From the NCBI GenBank assembly GCA_030690405.1, contig JAUYGU010000077.1, positions 1 through 19,861 on the forward strand: a stretch of 19,861 bases of DNA, in the 5' to 3' direction. This stretch comes from Dehalococcoidia bacterium. Its GTDB lineage: Bacteria; Chloroflexota; Dehalococcoidia; SM23-28-2; RBG-16-64-32. A program made the position numbers and the translations under genes. This document shows positions 5,980 through 15,500 of the stretch, piece after piece. The notes beneath the pieces were generated by a model. It was not told the origin of the DNA and did no database searches. It saw nothing but the letters and a program-made list of their open reading frames with translations. The stretch's first letter is position 1. Every line of letters begins with the position of its first letter.

Positions 5980-6549
5980 ATGGGGGCCAAGACCGTCCTC
6001 ACCCGCGAAGACATCCGCCGTGCCGTCGGCCGAATCGCCCACGAGATACTGGAGCGCAACCACGGACCGGACGGCGTGGTCCTGGTGGGGATGCGCACCC
6101 GCGGCGTTCCCCTGGCGGCGCGGCTGGCGGCCGCTATCCAGGAGTTCGAGGGCCAGGCCGTGCCCGTCGGCGCCCTCGACATCGGCCTCTACCGCGACGA
6201 CATCCCCGCCATGGACCTGCACCCCCAGATCAAGCCCACGGAGCTTCCCACCGATATCCACGGCAAGCGCGTGGTGCTGGTGGACGACGTGCTCTACACC
6301 GGCCGCAGCATCCGCGCCGCCCTCGACGCGCTGATCGACTTCGGCCGTCCCGCCAGCATACAGCTCGCGGTGCTCGTGGACCGCGGCCACCGTGAACTGC
6401 CGATTCGCGCCGACTACGTGGGAAAGAACATCCCGACCGCCCTCGGTGAGGACGTGCAGGTCCTGCTCGAGGAGACCGACGGCCGCGACGAGGTGCTCGT
6501 CGAGCCTGTCCTGAGCGAAGCCGAAGGGGCTGGGGAGGGAGAGCGATGA
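5980..6549 (+). CDS. pyrR: Bifunctional pyr operon regulator / uracil phosphoribosyltransferase PyrR
   Basis: PyrR binds the leader RNA in response to UMP and causes termination; many members also make UMP from uracil and PRPP. The protein has 189 residues. The PRPP-binding loop reads [13 protein letters not shown], and [17 protein letters not shown] and [21 protein letters not shown] are the usual PyrR blocks. The ATG at 5980 follows GAGGAGG by 7 nt; an in-frame GTG lies one codon upstream. It overlaps pyrB by ATGA. The C-terminal tail from residue 176 (PVLSEAEG...) is encoded by a dispersed repeat (6505-6527) and is not part of the normal fold. Regulation of this operon by its own product is expected from the leader. 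Confidence 0.95.
   Translation: MGAKTVLTREDIRRAVGRIAHEILERNHGPDGVVLVGMRTRGVPLAARLAAAIQEFEGQAVPVGALDIGLYRDDIPAMDLHPQIKPTELPTDIHGKRVVLVDDVLYTGRSIRAALDALIDFGRPASIQLAVLVDRGHRELPIRADYVGKNIPTALGEDVQVLLEETDGRDEVLVEPVLSEAEGAGEGER
6505..6527. repeat. Dispersed repeat inside pyrR 3' end
   Basis: The 23-bp sequence starting CCTGTCCTGAGCGAAG matches, in reverse orientation and with 2 mismatches, the repeat at 14212-14234 inside carB. It encodes PyrR residues 176-183 (PVLSEAEG), just before the stop. Confidence 0.75.
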
Positions 6550-7553
6550 GGGAAGAACGCAGCGCCTCCGGCGCGATCGCTGCCCTGGATGTGAAGTCGG
6601 CCTGGACGCGCCGCCACGTCCTCGACCTCGACGACTTCAGCCGCACCGAGATCGAGGCGGTCATGGAGACGACCGGCGCCATGAAGGAAATCCTCGGCCG
6701 CGAGGTGCCGCGCGTCCCCGCGCTACGAGGCAAGACGATCGTCACCCTGTTCTACGAGGCGAGCACCCGCACCCGTGCCTCCTTCGAGCTGGCGGCGAAG
6801 GCGCTGGGCGCCGACGTCATCAACATCGCCGCCAGCGGCTCCAGCGTCCAGAAGGGCGAATCGCTCTACGATACCGTGCGCACCCTCCAGGCCGTGGGCG
6901 CGCAGATGCTGGTGATGCGCCACGGCTCCTCCGGCGCGCCGTACCTCGTCGCCCGCCACGTGGAGATGAACGTCGTCAACGGCGGCGACGGCTGGCACGC
7001 TCATCCCACCCAGGGGTTGCTCGATATCTACACCATGCGCTCCCACCTCGGCGACCTGCGTGGCAAGCGCGTCGTCATCGTCGGCGATATCGCCCACAGC
7101 CGCGTCGCCCGCTCCAACATCTGGGGGCTGACCAACCTGGGCGCGGACGTCGTCGTCTGCGCCCCGCCTACCCTCCTCCCCTGCGGTATGCGGCCCGGCG
7201 AGGCCCCCGCCGAGGAGCCGCTCGCCCTGCCCCGCGTGACCGTCGAGACGGACCTTGACCGCGCCGTCGAGGGAGCGGACGTCGTGATGGCGCTCCGCCT
7301 CCAGATCGAGCGGATGACCGCCGGCCTCCTCCCCTCCCTTCGCGAGTACGCGCGCCTCTACCAGGTGAACGAGGAGCGGCTGGCCCGCGCCCGCCCCGGC
7401 GCGCTGGTGATGCACCCCGGCCCCATGAACGAGGGCGTGGAGATATCGCCTGCCGTCGCCCGCTCGCTGCAGTCCACCATCGAGGAGCAGGTCACCAACG
7501 GCGTCGCCGTGCGCATGGCCGTGCTCTACCTGCTGGCCAGGGGGAAGGCGTGA
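6546..7553 (+). CDS. pyrB: Aspartate carbamoyltransferase catalytic subunit
   Basis: This 335-residue enzyme joins carbamoyl phosphate and aspartate, the committed step of pyrimidine synthesis. Carbamoyl-phosphate loop STRTR is at 73-77, QKGES at 102-106 supplies the loop Lys, HPTQ at 153-156 and SRV at 185-187 are conserved active-site motifs, and [11 protein letters not shown] near the C-terminus matches the aspartate-binding loop of the pyrR-linked ATCase type (HPxPxNRGVEI in Bacillus). No pyrI regulatory subunit is present, so it is probably an unregulated catalytic trimer or associates with dihydroorotase. The ATG overlaps the pyrR stop by 4 bp. Its last 54 bp are duplicated exactly at 7682-7735. 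Confidence 0.96.
   Translation: MREERSASGAIAALDVKSAWTRRHVLDLDDFSRTEIEAVMETTGAMKEILGREVPRVPALRGKTIVTLFYEASTRTRASFELAAKALGADVINIAASGSSVQKGESLYDTVRTLQAVGAQMLVMRHGSSGAPYLVARHVEMNVVNGGDGWHAHPTQGLLDIYTMRSHLGDLRGKRVVIVGDIAHSRVARSNIWGLTNLGADVVVCAPPTLLPCGMRPGEAPAEEPLALPRVTVETDLDRAVEGADVVMALRLQIERMTAGLLPSLREYARLYQVNEERLARARPGALVMHPGPMNEGVEISPAVARSLQSTIEEQVTNGVAVRMAVLYLLARGKA
7500..7553 (+). repeat. 54-bp exact repeat, copy 1 (native pyrB 3' end)
   Basis: The sequence from GGCGTCGCCGTGCGCATGG to the pyrB stop recurs without mismatch at 7682-7735, 182 bp downstream. This copy is the functional pyrB C-terminus ([17 protein letters not shown]). Confidence 0.9.
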
Positions 7554-7681
7554 CGACGAGGCTCTCTGCCGGTGTAGGGGCGACCTTCAGGTCGCCCGCG
7601 CGGGTGAGGGGACGCCCGCCGATTGAAATCGGCGGCTCGGGGTGGTGCAGCCGCGTAATTCATTGCGCGGGGTTAGGTCTT

Positions 7682-7735
7682 GGCGTCGCCGTGCGCATGG
7701 CCGTGCTCTACCTGCTGGCCAGGGGGAAGGCGTGA
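7682..7735 (+). pseudogene. Duplicate of the pyrB 3' end (54 bp)
   Basis: This is an exact copy of 7500-7553, including the stop codon, surrounded by hairpin repeats. A GTG overlapping the real pyrB stop (7550) opens a 61-codon frame that happens to end in this copied tail (...[17 protein letters not shown]). That frame has no other protein-like content, so it is treated as a duplication remnant and not a gene. Confidence 0.85.
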
Positions 7736-7749
7736 TGCCCCGACGGTGG

Positions 7750-7767
7750 GACTCGCCTAGGCGAGTC
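7750..7767. repeat. Perfect 18-bp palindrome
   Basis: GACTCGCCTAGGCGAGTC is a perfect palindrome. Its half GACTCGCC also occurs in the repeats at 3593-3638 and 18081-18153, so it is probably a fragment of the same dispersed family. Confidence 0.7.
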
Positions 7768-7988
7768 GACGGGCGAACGGCGGTAGGGGCGACCCTTGGC
7801 TTGCCCGCGGGGGTTGGGGAGGGCCCGCCGATTGAAATCGGCGGCTCGAAAGCCCGTAGCTGCAGGGCTTCAGCCCTGCCCGATCGACGAAATCGAGAGC
7901 CGCGCAATTCATTGCGCGGGATCCCTGGTTCGGTGGGACAGGCTTCAGCCTGTCGCGGGGTCCGCATTCCCAGCCCCCGGAGGCGCTC

Positions 7989-9319
<1,331 letters not shown>

Positions 9320-9323
<4 letters not shown>

Positions 9324-10132
9324 GTGTGGTCATCGGGATCGTGATAGGTGTCGTTCTCACCGTGGTGGGCGCCCTTTTGCTGTCGCACCTCCAGCGGGAG
9401 CGGCGGCGGCTAGCCTACGAAGTCCTCACCGCAGAAGTAATCATCCCCGACGTTCGAGACCGCAGCGGTCTGCACATCATGGTCGACTCAGCGTTGCTCG
9501 GAGCCTCCTCGCGAGCTGAATCAGCCGAAGCGGCGGCGGAGGCACTCACCGAGGTGAAAAAGGTGTATGGCTTTCGCGTCGGGCTTAGGAACGTTGGCAA
9601 CGCAGTGATAGAGAACCAGCAAATCTCGATACGGCTCGACGACTCTGCCAGAATCATCTCCCTGGGCGTGGAGTTCGCTCCCGATCTCGGCGGCGAATCG
9701 ATCACGACCAACATCGAACCATCCCAGCCAAATGCGTGCTCAGCGCAGGTGCCCTTCCTCAATCCATCGCATCACGCGATCCTAAGCATTCAGAGCGTCG
9801 ATAACGGCGGCACCACGTGTCTCGTGTCGGCGGGTGCGAGGGGTCTCGTTGTGTATGACCTTGCGAAGCGCCGGGACCGAATCGCAATCTCTGGTGCAGT
9901 AGCCTTCGTCCTTGCCGTCGCGGGGGTCCTGGGTATGTGGGGTGGAGCCGTGCGTATCTGGGACGACCCTAAGAGGGAACTACTGGGGGAAATGCTATCC
10001 GACAATCCCGGCGGCTGGCTTTTTGGTGCCGCCTGGCTCGCAGTTACCATCGCGGCAATCGTTGGCTTCATCATGATGTGGGTCATCAGCGAGGGTGTTA
10101 TGTCGAAGAACCGGATGTTCAGGAAACTATGA
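9320..10132 (+). CDS. Unknown membrane protein embedded in the pyr operon
   Basis: I do not recognise a named family. The 270-residue protein has an N-terminal membrane helix (3-22), a basic stop HLQRERRR, and then about 160 polar residues rich in beta-strand-like stretches (about 83-182: YGFRVGLRNVGNAVIENQQI, ISIRLDDSARII, FLNPSHHAILSIQS), suggestive of a beta-sandwich. Two more helices follow (188-209 and 233-256). Two Cys (140, 167) lie in the soluble part. Base composition and codon use are visibly less GC-rich than in pyrC and carA, suggesting acquisition. Yet it overlaps pyrC by GTGA and carA by ATGA, so it is co-translated with both. The start GTG at 9320 is chosen from that overlap. 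Confidence 0.75.
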
Positions 10133-11217
10133 CCACTAGCGGCGCTCTCCTCGTCCTCGAAGACGGGACCGCCTTCGCCGGCAAGCCGCTCGGGGCCGCA
10201 GGCGAGACCCACGGCGAGGTCGTCTTCTCCACCGCCATGACCGGCTACCAGGAGATGCTCACGGACCCCTCCTTCGCCGGCCAGGTCCTCGTCCTCACCT
10301 ACCCCCTCGCCGGCAACTACGGCATCAACCCCGAAGACGTCGAGTCGAAGCGCATCCAGGTGCGCGGCCTCGTCGTCCACGAGGCCTGCGACCTCCCCTC
10401 GCACTGGCGCTCCGAGATGACGCTGCACGAGTACCTCGCCTCGCAGGGCGTCGCCGGCATCTCCGGCGTGGACACCCGCGCCCTCACCCGCCGCCTGCGC
10501 TCCGCCGGCGTGATGATGGGCACGATCACCGCCGGCGAGACCGCGGACGAGGCGCTGGCCCGCCTGCGCTCCCTGCCGCCCTACGGCGAGAGCGACTACG
10601 CCCGCGAGGTCACGGCCGGGGAGCCGTACGAATGGCCTGGCGAAGGCAAACCTCAGCGACAAGTGGTCGTGATGGACACCGGCCTCAAGTACAACATCCT
10701 CCGCCTCCTGCGCGACCGCGGCTGCCGCGTGACCGCCGTCCCCTGCACAACCTCCGCCGAGGAGATCCTGGCGCTGAAGCCGGACGGCATCGTCTTCTCG
10801 CCCGGCCCCGGCGACCCGGCGCTGCTGGACTACGCCGTCGCCACCGTGAAGTCGCTGGTCGGCAAGAAGCCGGTGCTCGGCATCTGCCTCGGCCACCAGC
10901 TCCTCGGCCGCGCCTTCGGTGCGAAGACGTTCAAGCTGAAGTTCGGGCACCGTGGCGCCAATCACCCGGTGAAGGACCTGCGGACCGGCCGTGTCCACAT
11001 CACCGCGCAGAACCACGGCTACGCCCTGGACGCCGACGGCCTGAGCGGCGGCGTGGAGGTCTCCCAGCTGCACCTGAACGACGGCACCGTCGAGGGGCTA
11101 TGGCATCCCTCGGAGCCGATGCTCTCTATCCAGTACCACTCCGAGGCCTCCCCCGGGCCGCTCGACAACGTATACGTCTTCGACCGCTTCGTCCAGATGA
11201 TCGAGGAGGTGGCCTGA
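10129..11217 (+). CDS. carA: Carbamoyl phosphate synthase small (glutaminase) subunit
   Basis: This 362-residue subunit hydrolyses glutamine and channels ammonia to CarB. The N-terminal CarA domain (about 1-150) includes LVLEDGTAFAG, GEVVFSTAMTGYQEMLTDPS and YPLAGNYG. The class I glutaminase domain (about 176-362) has the nucleophile Cys253 in GICLGHQ and the His337/Glu339 pair in YHSEASPGP. FSPGPGDP and QNHGYAL are also standard. The ATG at 10129 lies in an ATGA overlap with the unknown membrane gene. The order carA, GNAT, membrane protein, carB separates it from its partner subunit by about 1.3 kb. Confidence 0.96.
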   Translation: MTTSGALLVLEDGTAFAGKPLGAAGETHGEVVFSTAMTGYQEMLTDPSFAGQVLVLTYPLAGNYGINPEDVESKRIQVRGLVVHEACDLPSHWRSEMTLHEYLASQGVAGISGVDTRALTRRLRSAGVMMGTITAGETADEALARLRSLPPYGESDYAREVTAGEPYEWPGEGKPQRQVVVMDTGLKYNILRLLRDRGCRVTAVPCTTSAEEILALKPDGIVFSPGPGDPALLDYAVATVKSLVGKKPVLGICLGHQLLGRAFGAKTFKLKFGHRGANHPVKDLRTGRVHITAQNHGYALDADGLSGGVEVSQLHLNDGTVEGLWHPSEPMLSIQYHSEASPGPLDNVYVFDRFVQMIEEVA

Positions 11218-11693
11218 TGCCAGCCGACGCTGGCCCGTCTGGGGCCGAACCCACATACCGCCACGCTACCCCGGATGATGCCGCCGCCATCGCCGCCGTG
11301 GGGTCGGCGGTGCTCGAGGAGCTGGGCGTGGGCAGCGGCCTCCCCGGCCCGATGACCGCGGACGCTGTGGCGCAGCGCATCGCCGGCTACGGTGAGGCTG
11401 GCGCGATGTTCGTCTGCACAGACGGCGAGGTGTGCGGCTTCGCGGCGCTGGAGCCGGAGCCGCGGGAGGAGGGCTGCGCCGTCATGGGCGTCTGGCTGCA
11501 GCCCTCGGCGCGGCGCAAGGGGATCGGCCGCGAGCTGGCCCTGATGGCGCTGGAGTTCGCCCGTGCGGCGGGCTACGCCAAGGTGCGCGGCACCCTGCCC
11601 GCCGGAAACGAGGCGGCGCTCGCCTTCTTCAGCGAGATCGGCGCGCTGGCCCAGGTCGTCGGCGGCGGTATGCAGTACGAGCTGCCGCTGTGA
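11217..11693 (+). CDS. GNAT-family N-acetyltransferase
   Basis: This 158-residue GNAT protein transfers an acyl group from acyl-CoA to an amine. Motif A is clear: VMGVWLQPSARRKGIGREL (89-107), with the RRKGIG pyrophosphate-binding loop at 99-104. It is followed by the helix LMALEFARAAGYAKVRGTL and the motif B segment NEAALAFFSEIGA (131-143). The substrate is unknown. Its ATG shares one base with the carA stop (TGATG), so it is translated with the pyrimidine genes, but no known pyrimidine step needs it. It may be a passenger, or it may modify a protein of the pathway. Confidence 0.85.
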   Translation: MPADAGPSGAEPTYRHATPDDAAAIAAVGSAVLEELGVGSGLPGPMTADAVAQRIAGYGEAGAMFVCTDGEVCGFAALEPEPREEGCAVMGVWLQPSARRKGIGRELALMALEFARAAGYAKVRGTLPAGNEAALAFFSEIGALAQVVGGGMQYELPL

Positions 11694-12109
11694 CGCCACC
11701 CTTCGACCCATTCGACAGGCTCAGGGTGAGCGGTTTGCGGTTCACCTGGGCCTGGCTGTGGGCGTTTCTCGCCGTTGCGCTCGTGGCGGCGGGCGCCGCG
11801 ACCGTCGCGATAATCGCTCTCAGCGGTCGCGACGGCGGCGAGGTCGCGCTGGCCGTGCTGCTGATCGGCTTCCCCGCCCTGCTGGGCGCGCTGGCCCTGG
11901 GCATGCTCGCCCTGGCCTCGGCCCGGCCCGCCGCGGCGGGCTGGCGCTCCGTCCGCCGCTGGGCGATCGCCTTCGCCGGCGCGCTGGCGCTGCTCGCGGG
12001 CGGCGCCGGCCTCGCCACAGGCGCCACGCAGGCCGTGCTGCTGCTCCTGGCGGGCGTCAGCGCCCTGGCCTACCTGGCGCTGGACCTCCGGAGGGGGAGC
12101 GGGGAGTGA
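11690..12109 (+). CDS. Small four-helix membrane protein, unknown function
   Basis: No family is recognised. The 139 residues are dominated by four predicted membrane helices (about 20-44, 51-76, 90-110, 113-132), rich in Ala, Leu and Gly, with short loops and a basic C-terminus (DLRRGSGE). The GTG at 11690 overlaps the GNAT stop (GTGA). The first 15 residues are encoded by a dispersed TTCGACAGG repeat (11711-11733), so the original start may have been changed by the repeat. A second GTG at 11726, inside the repeat, would give a shorter protein starting just before the first helix. It ends 8 bp from the convergent nucleotidyltransferase gene. Confidence 0.65.
   Translation: MTPPFDPFDRLRVSGLRFTWAWLWAFLAVALVAAGAATVAIIALSGRDGGEVALAVLLIGFPALLGALALGMLALASARPAAAGWRSVRRWAIAFAGALALLAGGAGLATGATQAVLLLLAGVSALAYLALDLRRGSGE
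11711..11733. repeat. Dispersed TTCGACAGG repeat within a gene 5' end
   Basis: TTCGACAGGCTCAGGGTGAG plus CGG is a member of the same dispersed family as the repeats in pyrR and carB and the TGTCGAAGGG ends at 3593-3638 and 18081-18153. Here it forms codons near the start of the small membrane protein gene. Confidence 0.7.
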
Positions 12110-12117
12110 GGGGGCCG

Positions 12118-12456
12118 CTACTCGGCGGGCGCTTCGTACACCACGCGGCCGGTGCGGATGATCTCGCGCAGGAAGGAGTGCGGCCCCGGACGACGGTACT
12201 CGCTGGAGGGGTAGCCGATGGGCGAAAGGCTGGAATCGCGGTCAACGGTGGCGTGCGAGATGGTGCGCTGGCGCTCCCACATCGGTACGCCTTCAAAGTC
12301 GGGCGAAATAACCGCGATGTCGATGTCGCTCCACTCGTCGGGCGCTCCGTTGACGTACGAGCCGTACAGGACGATCGCCTCTACACGCACAGCCTTGCTC
12401 AACAGCGCAACGAACTTAGAGATGATTCTGTCTAGGTCAGTTGCTGTCGTAACCAT
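12118..12456 (-). CDS. MNT-type minimal nucleotidyltransferase domain protein
   Basis: This 112-residue protein carries the polymerase-beta-like nucleotidyltransferase signature YGSYVNGAPDEWSDIDIAVIS: GS at 32-33 and the metal-binding aspartates D44 and D46 (GS-X10-DxD). The C-terminal SFLREIIRTGRVVYE is typical of such MNT proteins. In many bacteria MNT proteins act with an adjacent HEPN protein as a toxin-antitoxin pair in which the MNT protein AMPylates the toxin. No HEPN gene is seen here, so it is solitary. It is encoded against the pyr operon between carA and carB, its first codons are AT-richer than its neighbours, and it has its own promoter. This suggests insertion. Confidence 0.8.
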   Translation of the reverse strand: MVTTATDLDRIISKFVALLSKAVRVEAIVLYGSYVNGAPDEWSDIDIAVISPDFEGVPMWERQRTISHATVDRDSSLSPIGYPSSEYRRPGPHSFLREIIRTGRVVYEAPAE

Positions 12457-12468
12457 GACCGACAGCAA
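12441..12468. promoter_or_regulatory. Inverted repeat centred on the nucleotidyltransferase start codon
   Basis: TTGCTGTCG (12441-12449) and CGACAGCAA (12460-12468) are perfect 9-bp arms around a 10-bp centre holding the start codon (minus strand ATG at 12456-12454). It also lies just downstream of the predicted -10 box, so it could be an operator or an mRNA hairpin hiding the start. Confidence 0.6.
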
Positions 12469-12497
12469 TCGTAGTAGACGTGGTTCCGGCTGGTCAA
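12468..12497 (-). promoter_or_regulatory. Probable promoter of the nucleotidyltransferase gene
   Basis: On the minus strand TTGACC (12492-12497) and TACGAT (12468-12473) are 18 bp apart. The -10 box lies only 11 bp from the ATG, so the mRNA would be nearly leaderless, with the inverted repeat at its 5' end. Confidence 0.45.
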
Positions 12498-12517
12498 ACG
12501 CGGTTAGTTCGGGGAGT

Positions 12518-12572
12518 CCAGAGGGGCTGGCCCCTCTGGCAGGGGGTATGGGGGATGTGCCCCCATGACCCC
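12518..12572. repeat. Double hairpin covering the carB start
   Basis: The first hairpin has 10-bp arms CCAGAGGGGC and GCCCCTCTGG around TG (12518-12539). The second pairs ATGGGGG (12548-12554) with CCCCCAT (12560-12566), extended by GGGG/CCCC (12543-12546 with 12569-12572). The carB ATG (12565) sits in the second stem, and the only SD-like G-run (GGGGGA) is paired with the C-run before the start. It resembles a dispersed repeat type and could also limit carB translation. Confidence 0.65.
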
Positions 12573-15500
12573 TCCCCCGCAGCGCGTCCTCATCATCGGC
12601 TCCGGGCCTATCGTCATCGGCCAGGCCGCGGAGTTCGATTACTCCGGCTCCCAGGCCTGCCGCTCCCTTCGCGAGGAGGGCGTCCACACCGTCCTCGTCA
12701 ACTCCAACCCGGCCACCATCATGACCGACGAGGGGATCGCCGATACCGTCTACATTGAGCCGCTCACCGTCCCCGTCATCGCCCGCATCATCGAGCGCGA
12801 GCGGCCGGACGGCCTCCTGCCCACCCTCGGCGGCCAGACCGGCCTTAACCTCGCCGTCGCCCTCGCCGACGCCGGCGTCCTGGACCAGTACGGCGTCCGT
12901 GTCCTTGGCACCCCGATCGAGACGATCCGCCGCGCCGAAGACCGCGACCTGTTCCGCCGCCTCCTCGCCGACATCGGCGAGCCGCTGCCGGAGAGCGCCG
13001 CCATCACCACCATCGACGAGGCGAAGCAGGCCGCCAAGGAGCTCGGCCTGCCGCTGGTCGTGCGCCCCGCCTACACCCTCGGCGGCACCGGCGGCGGCAT
13101 CGCCCACACCGCCGCCGACCTGGAGCGCATCGTCCGCGTCGGCCTCGCCGCCTCGCCCATCAGCCAGGTGCTGCTGGAGCGCTGCCTCCTCGGCTGGAAG
13201 GAGATCGAGTACGAGGTGATGCGCGACGCCGCCGATAACTGCATCACCGTCTGCAACATGGAGAACCTCGACCCGATGGGCGTCCACACCGGCGATAGCA
13301 TCGTCGTCGCCCCCAGCCAGACCCTGAGCGATAAGGAGTACCAGATGCTCCGCTCCGCCTCGCTCAAGATCATCCGCGCCCTGGGCATCGAAGGCGGCTG
13401 CAACATCCAGTTCGCCCTGGCGCCGCGCCGGGAGATCGCGGACTGGGCGCTCCGCCCGGACGGCCGCCCTCCCTACTACGTGATCGAGGTCAACCCCCGC
13501 GTTTCCCGCAGCTCCGCCCTCGCTTCCAAGGCCACCGGCTACCCCATCGCCCGCGTCGCCGCCAAGATCGCCGCCGGCAAGCGCCTGGACGAGATCGCTA
13601 ACCGCGTCACCGGCCGCACGACGGCGGCCTTCGAGCCCGCCCTCGACTACTGCGTGGTCAAGATCCCCCGCTGGCCGTTCGACAAGTTCCCCCTCGGCGA
13701 CCGCACACTCGGCACCCAGATGAAGGCCACCGGCGAGGTGATGGCGATCGATCGCACGTTCGAGGCGGCGCTGGGCAAGGCGCTTCGCTCCCTGGAGTTC
13801 GGCGGCCGCTCCCTCCTCTGGGAGGACCCCACCTGGCGTGACGTCGACCCCGCCTCCCGCGTCGCCGAGCCCACCGACGAGCGTATCTGGGCGCTCCTCG
13901 CCGCCCTCCGCCGCGGCCACCCGCCGGAGGAGCTTTCGAAGGCCTCCGGCGTCGACCCCTGGTTCACCCACAAGCTCAACGGCATGGTCCAGATGGAGCA
14001 GCGCCTCCTCTCCGAGCCGCTCACCCCGCACCTCCTCCGCGAAGCGAAGCGCATGGGCCTCTCCGACGCCGTCATCGGCACGCTGGGCGACCGCCTGCCG
14101 GAGCAGGTGCGCGCCCTCCGCCGGGAGTGGGGCGTGCGGCCCGTCTACAAGACCGTCGATACCTGCGCCGCCGAGTTCGAGGCGGAGACGCCCTACTTCT
14201 ACAGCACCTACCCTTCGGCTCCGCTCAGGGCAGGCGACGAGGAGAACGAGGCGCCCCCGCTGGAGGGCGAGAAGGCGCTCGTCATCGGCAGCGGCCCCAT
14301 CCGCATCGCCCAGGGGATCGAGTTCGACTACTGCTCCGTCCACGCCGCCTGGGCCCTCCAGGAGGCTGGCCTCAGGGCGATCATGGCGAACTCCAACCCC
14401 GAGACCGTCTCCACCGACTTCGACACCAGCGACCGCCTCTACTTCGAGCCGCTGGACGAGGAGGCGGTGCGCGACCTGCTGGAGAACGAATCGCTGAACG
14501 GGCAGGGCGGCCCGCCCTCCATCGTCCAGTTCGGCGGCCAAACGGCGATCAACCTCGCCACGCCCCTCCATCGCGCCAACCAGCCCATCCTCGGCTCCAG
14601 CGCCGAGGCGATCGACCTCGCCGAGGACCGCGCCCGCTTCGAGGACCTGATGGAGCGGCTGGGCATCCCCCAGCCGCCGGGCGCCGCCGTCACCACCGTC
14701 GAGGACGCCCTCAGCACCGCCCAGCTCATCGGCTACCCGGTGCTCGTCCGCCCCAGCTACGTCCTCGGCGGCCGCGCGATGGAGATCGTCCAGAACGCGA
14801 CCGACCTCATACGTTATGTCACCGCGGCCGCCGCCATCGGCGAGGGCAAGCCGATCCTCATCGATAAGTACCTCGAAGGCAAGGAGGCGGAGGTCGACGC
14901 CGTCTGCGACGGCGAGGCCACCCTCATCCCCGGCGTCATGGAGCACATCGAGCGCGCCGGCGTCCACTCCGGCGACTCGATGGCCGTCTACCCCGCCCTC
15001 GGCCTCACCATGGACGAAGTGAACACGATGGTGGACTATACCGAGCGCATCGGCGCCGCCCTCAACGTCCGCGGCCTCATGAACGTCCAGTACGTCATCA
15101 TGCGCGAGCCGGACGGTGGCGGCTCCACCGTATACGTGCTGGAGGTGAACCCCCGCGCCAGCCGCACGATACCGTTCATCTCCAAGGTCACCGGCGTGCC
15201 TATGGTCCGCCTGGCCGTGCAGGTGATGCTCGGCAGGACCCTGCGCGACCTCGGCTACCAGTCCGGCCTCTGGCCCAAGCGCAGGCTGGTTGCCGTCAAG
15301 GCGCCTGTCTTCTCCATGTCCAAGCTGATTGGCGTCGACACCTACCTCGGGCCGGAGATGAAGTCCACCGGCGAGGTTATGGGGATCGACTACACGTTCG
15401 AGGCTGCCCTCGCCAAAGCCCTCTACGCCTCCGACCTCGCCCTGCCGGCCCACGGCGCCATCCTCCTCTCCCTCGCCGACCGCACCAAGCCGGAGGCCCT

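Larger units (their letters stand above)
7554..7988. repeat. pyrB-pyrC spacer: cluster of TTCA-loop hairpins and a pyrB tail copy
   Basis: No convincing gene lies in these 435 bp. The stretch holds inverted repeats that all have TTCA (or TGAA on this strand) at the centre but different arms: 7578-7597, 7616-7635, 7651-7670, 7825-7844, 7862-7879, 7900-7919 and 7937-7954, with a decayed one at 7787-7806. GTAG stands directly before the first (7574-7577) and the decayed one (7783-7786), and two bases before the 7862 hairpin (7856-7859). The order of three hairpin types is repeated before and after the 7682-7735 copy of the pyrB tail, indicating segmental duplication. It interrupts an otherwise overlapping operon. 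Confidence 0.85.

Noticed and set aside
7550..7735. 61-codon frame starting in the pyrB stop
   Set aside because: Outside the duplicated pyrB tail its sequence is made of hairpin repeats, so it is not likely a gene.
7571..7954. Possible CRISPR array
   Set aside because: Repeated units are hairpins of differing sequence and irregular spacing, with no constant direct repeat or uniform spacers.
9790..11073. 427-codon minus-strand open frame over the membrane gene and carA
   Set aside because: It is opposite carA with its full motifs; the translation is His/Gly/Ala/Arg low complexity without a domain.
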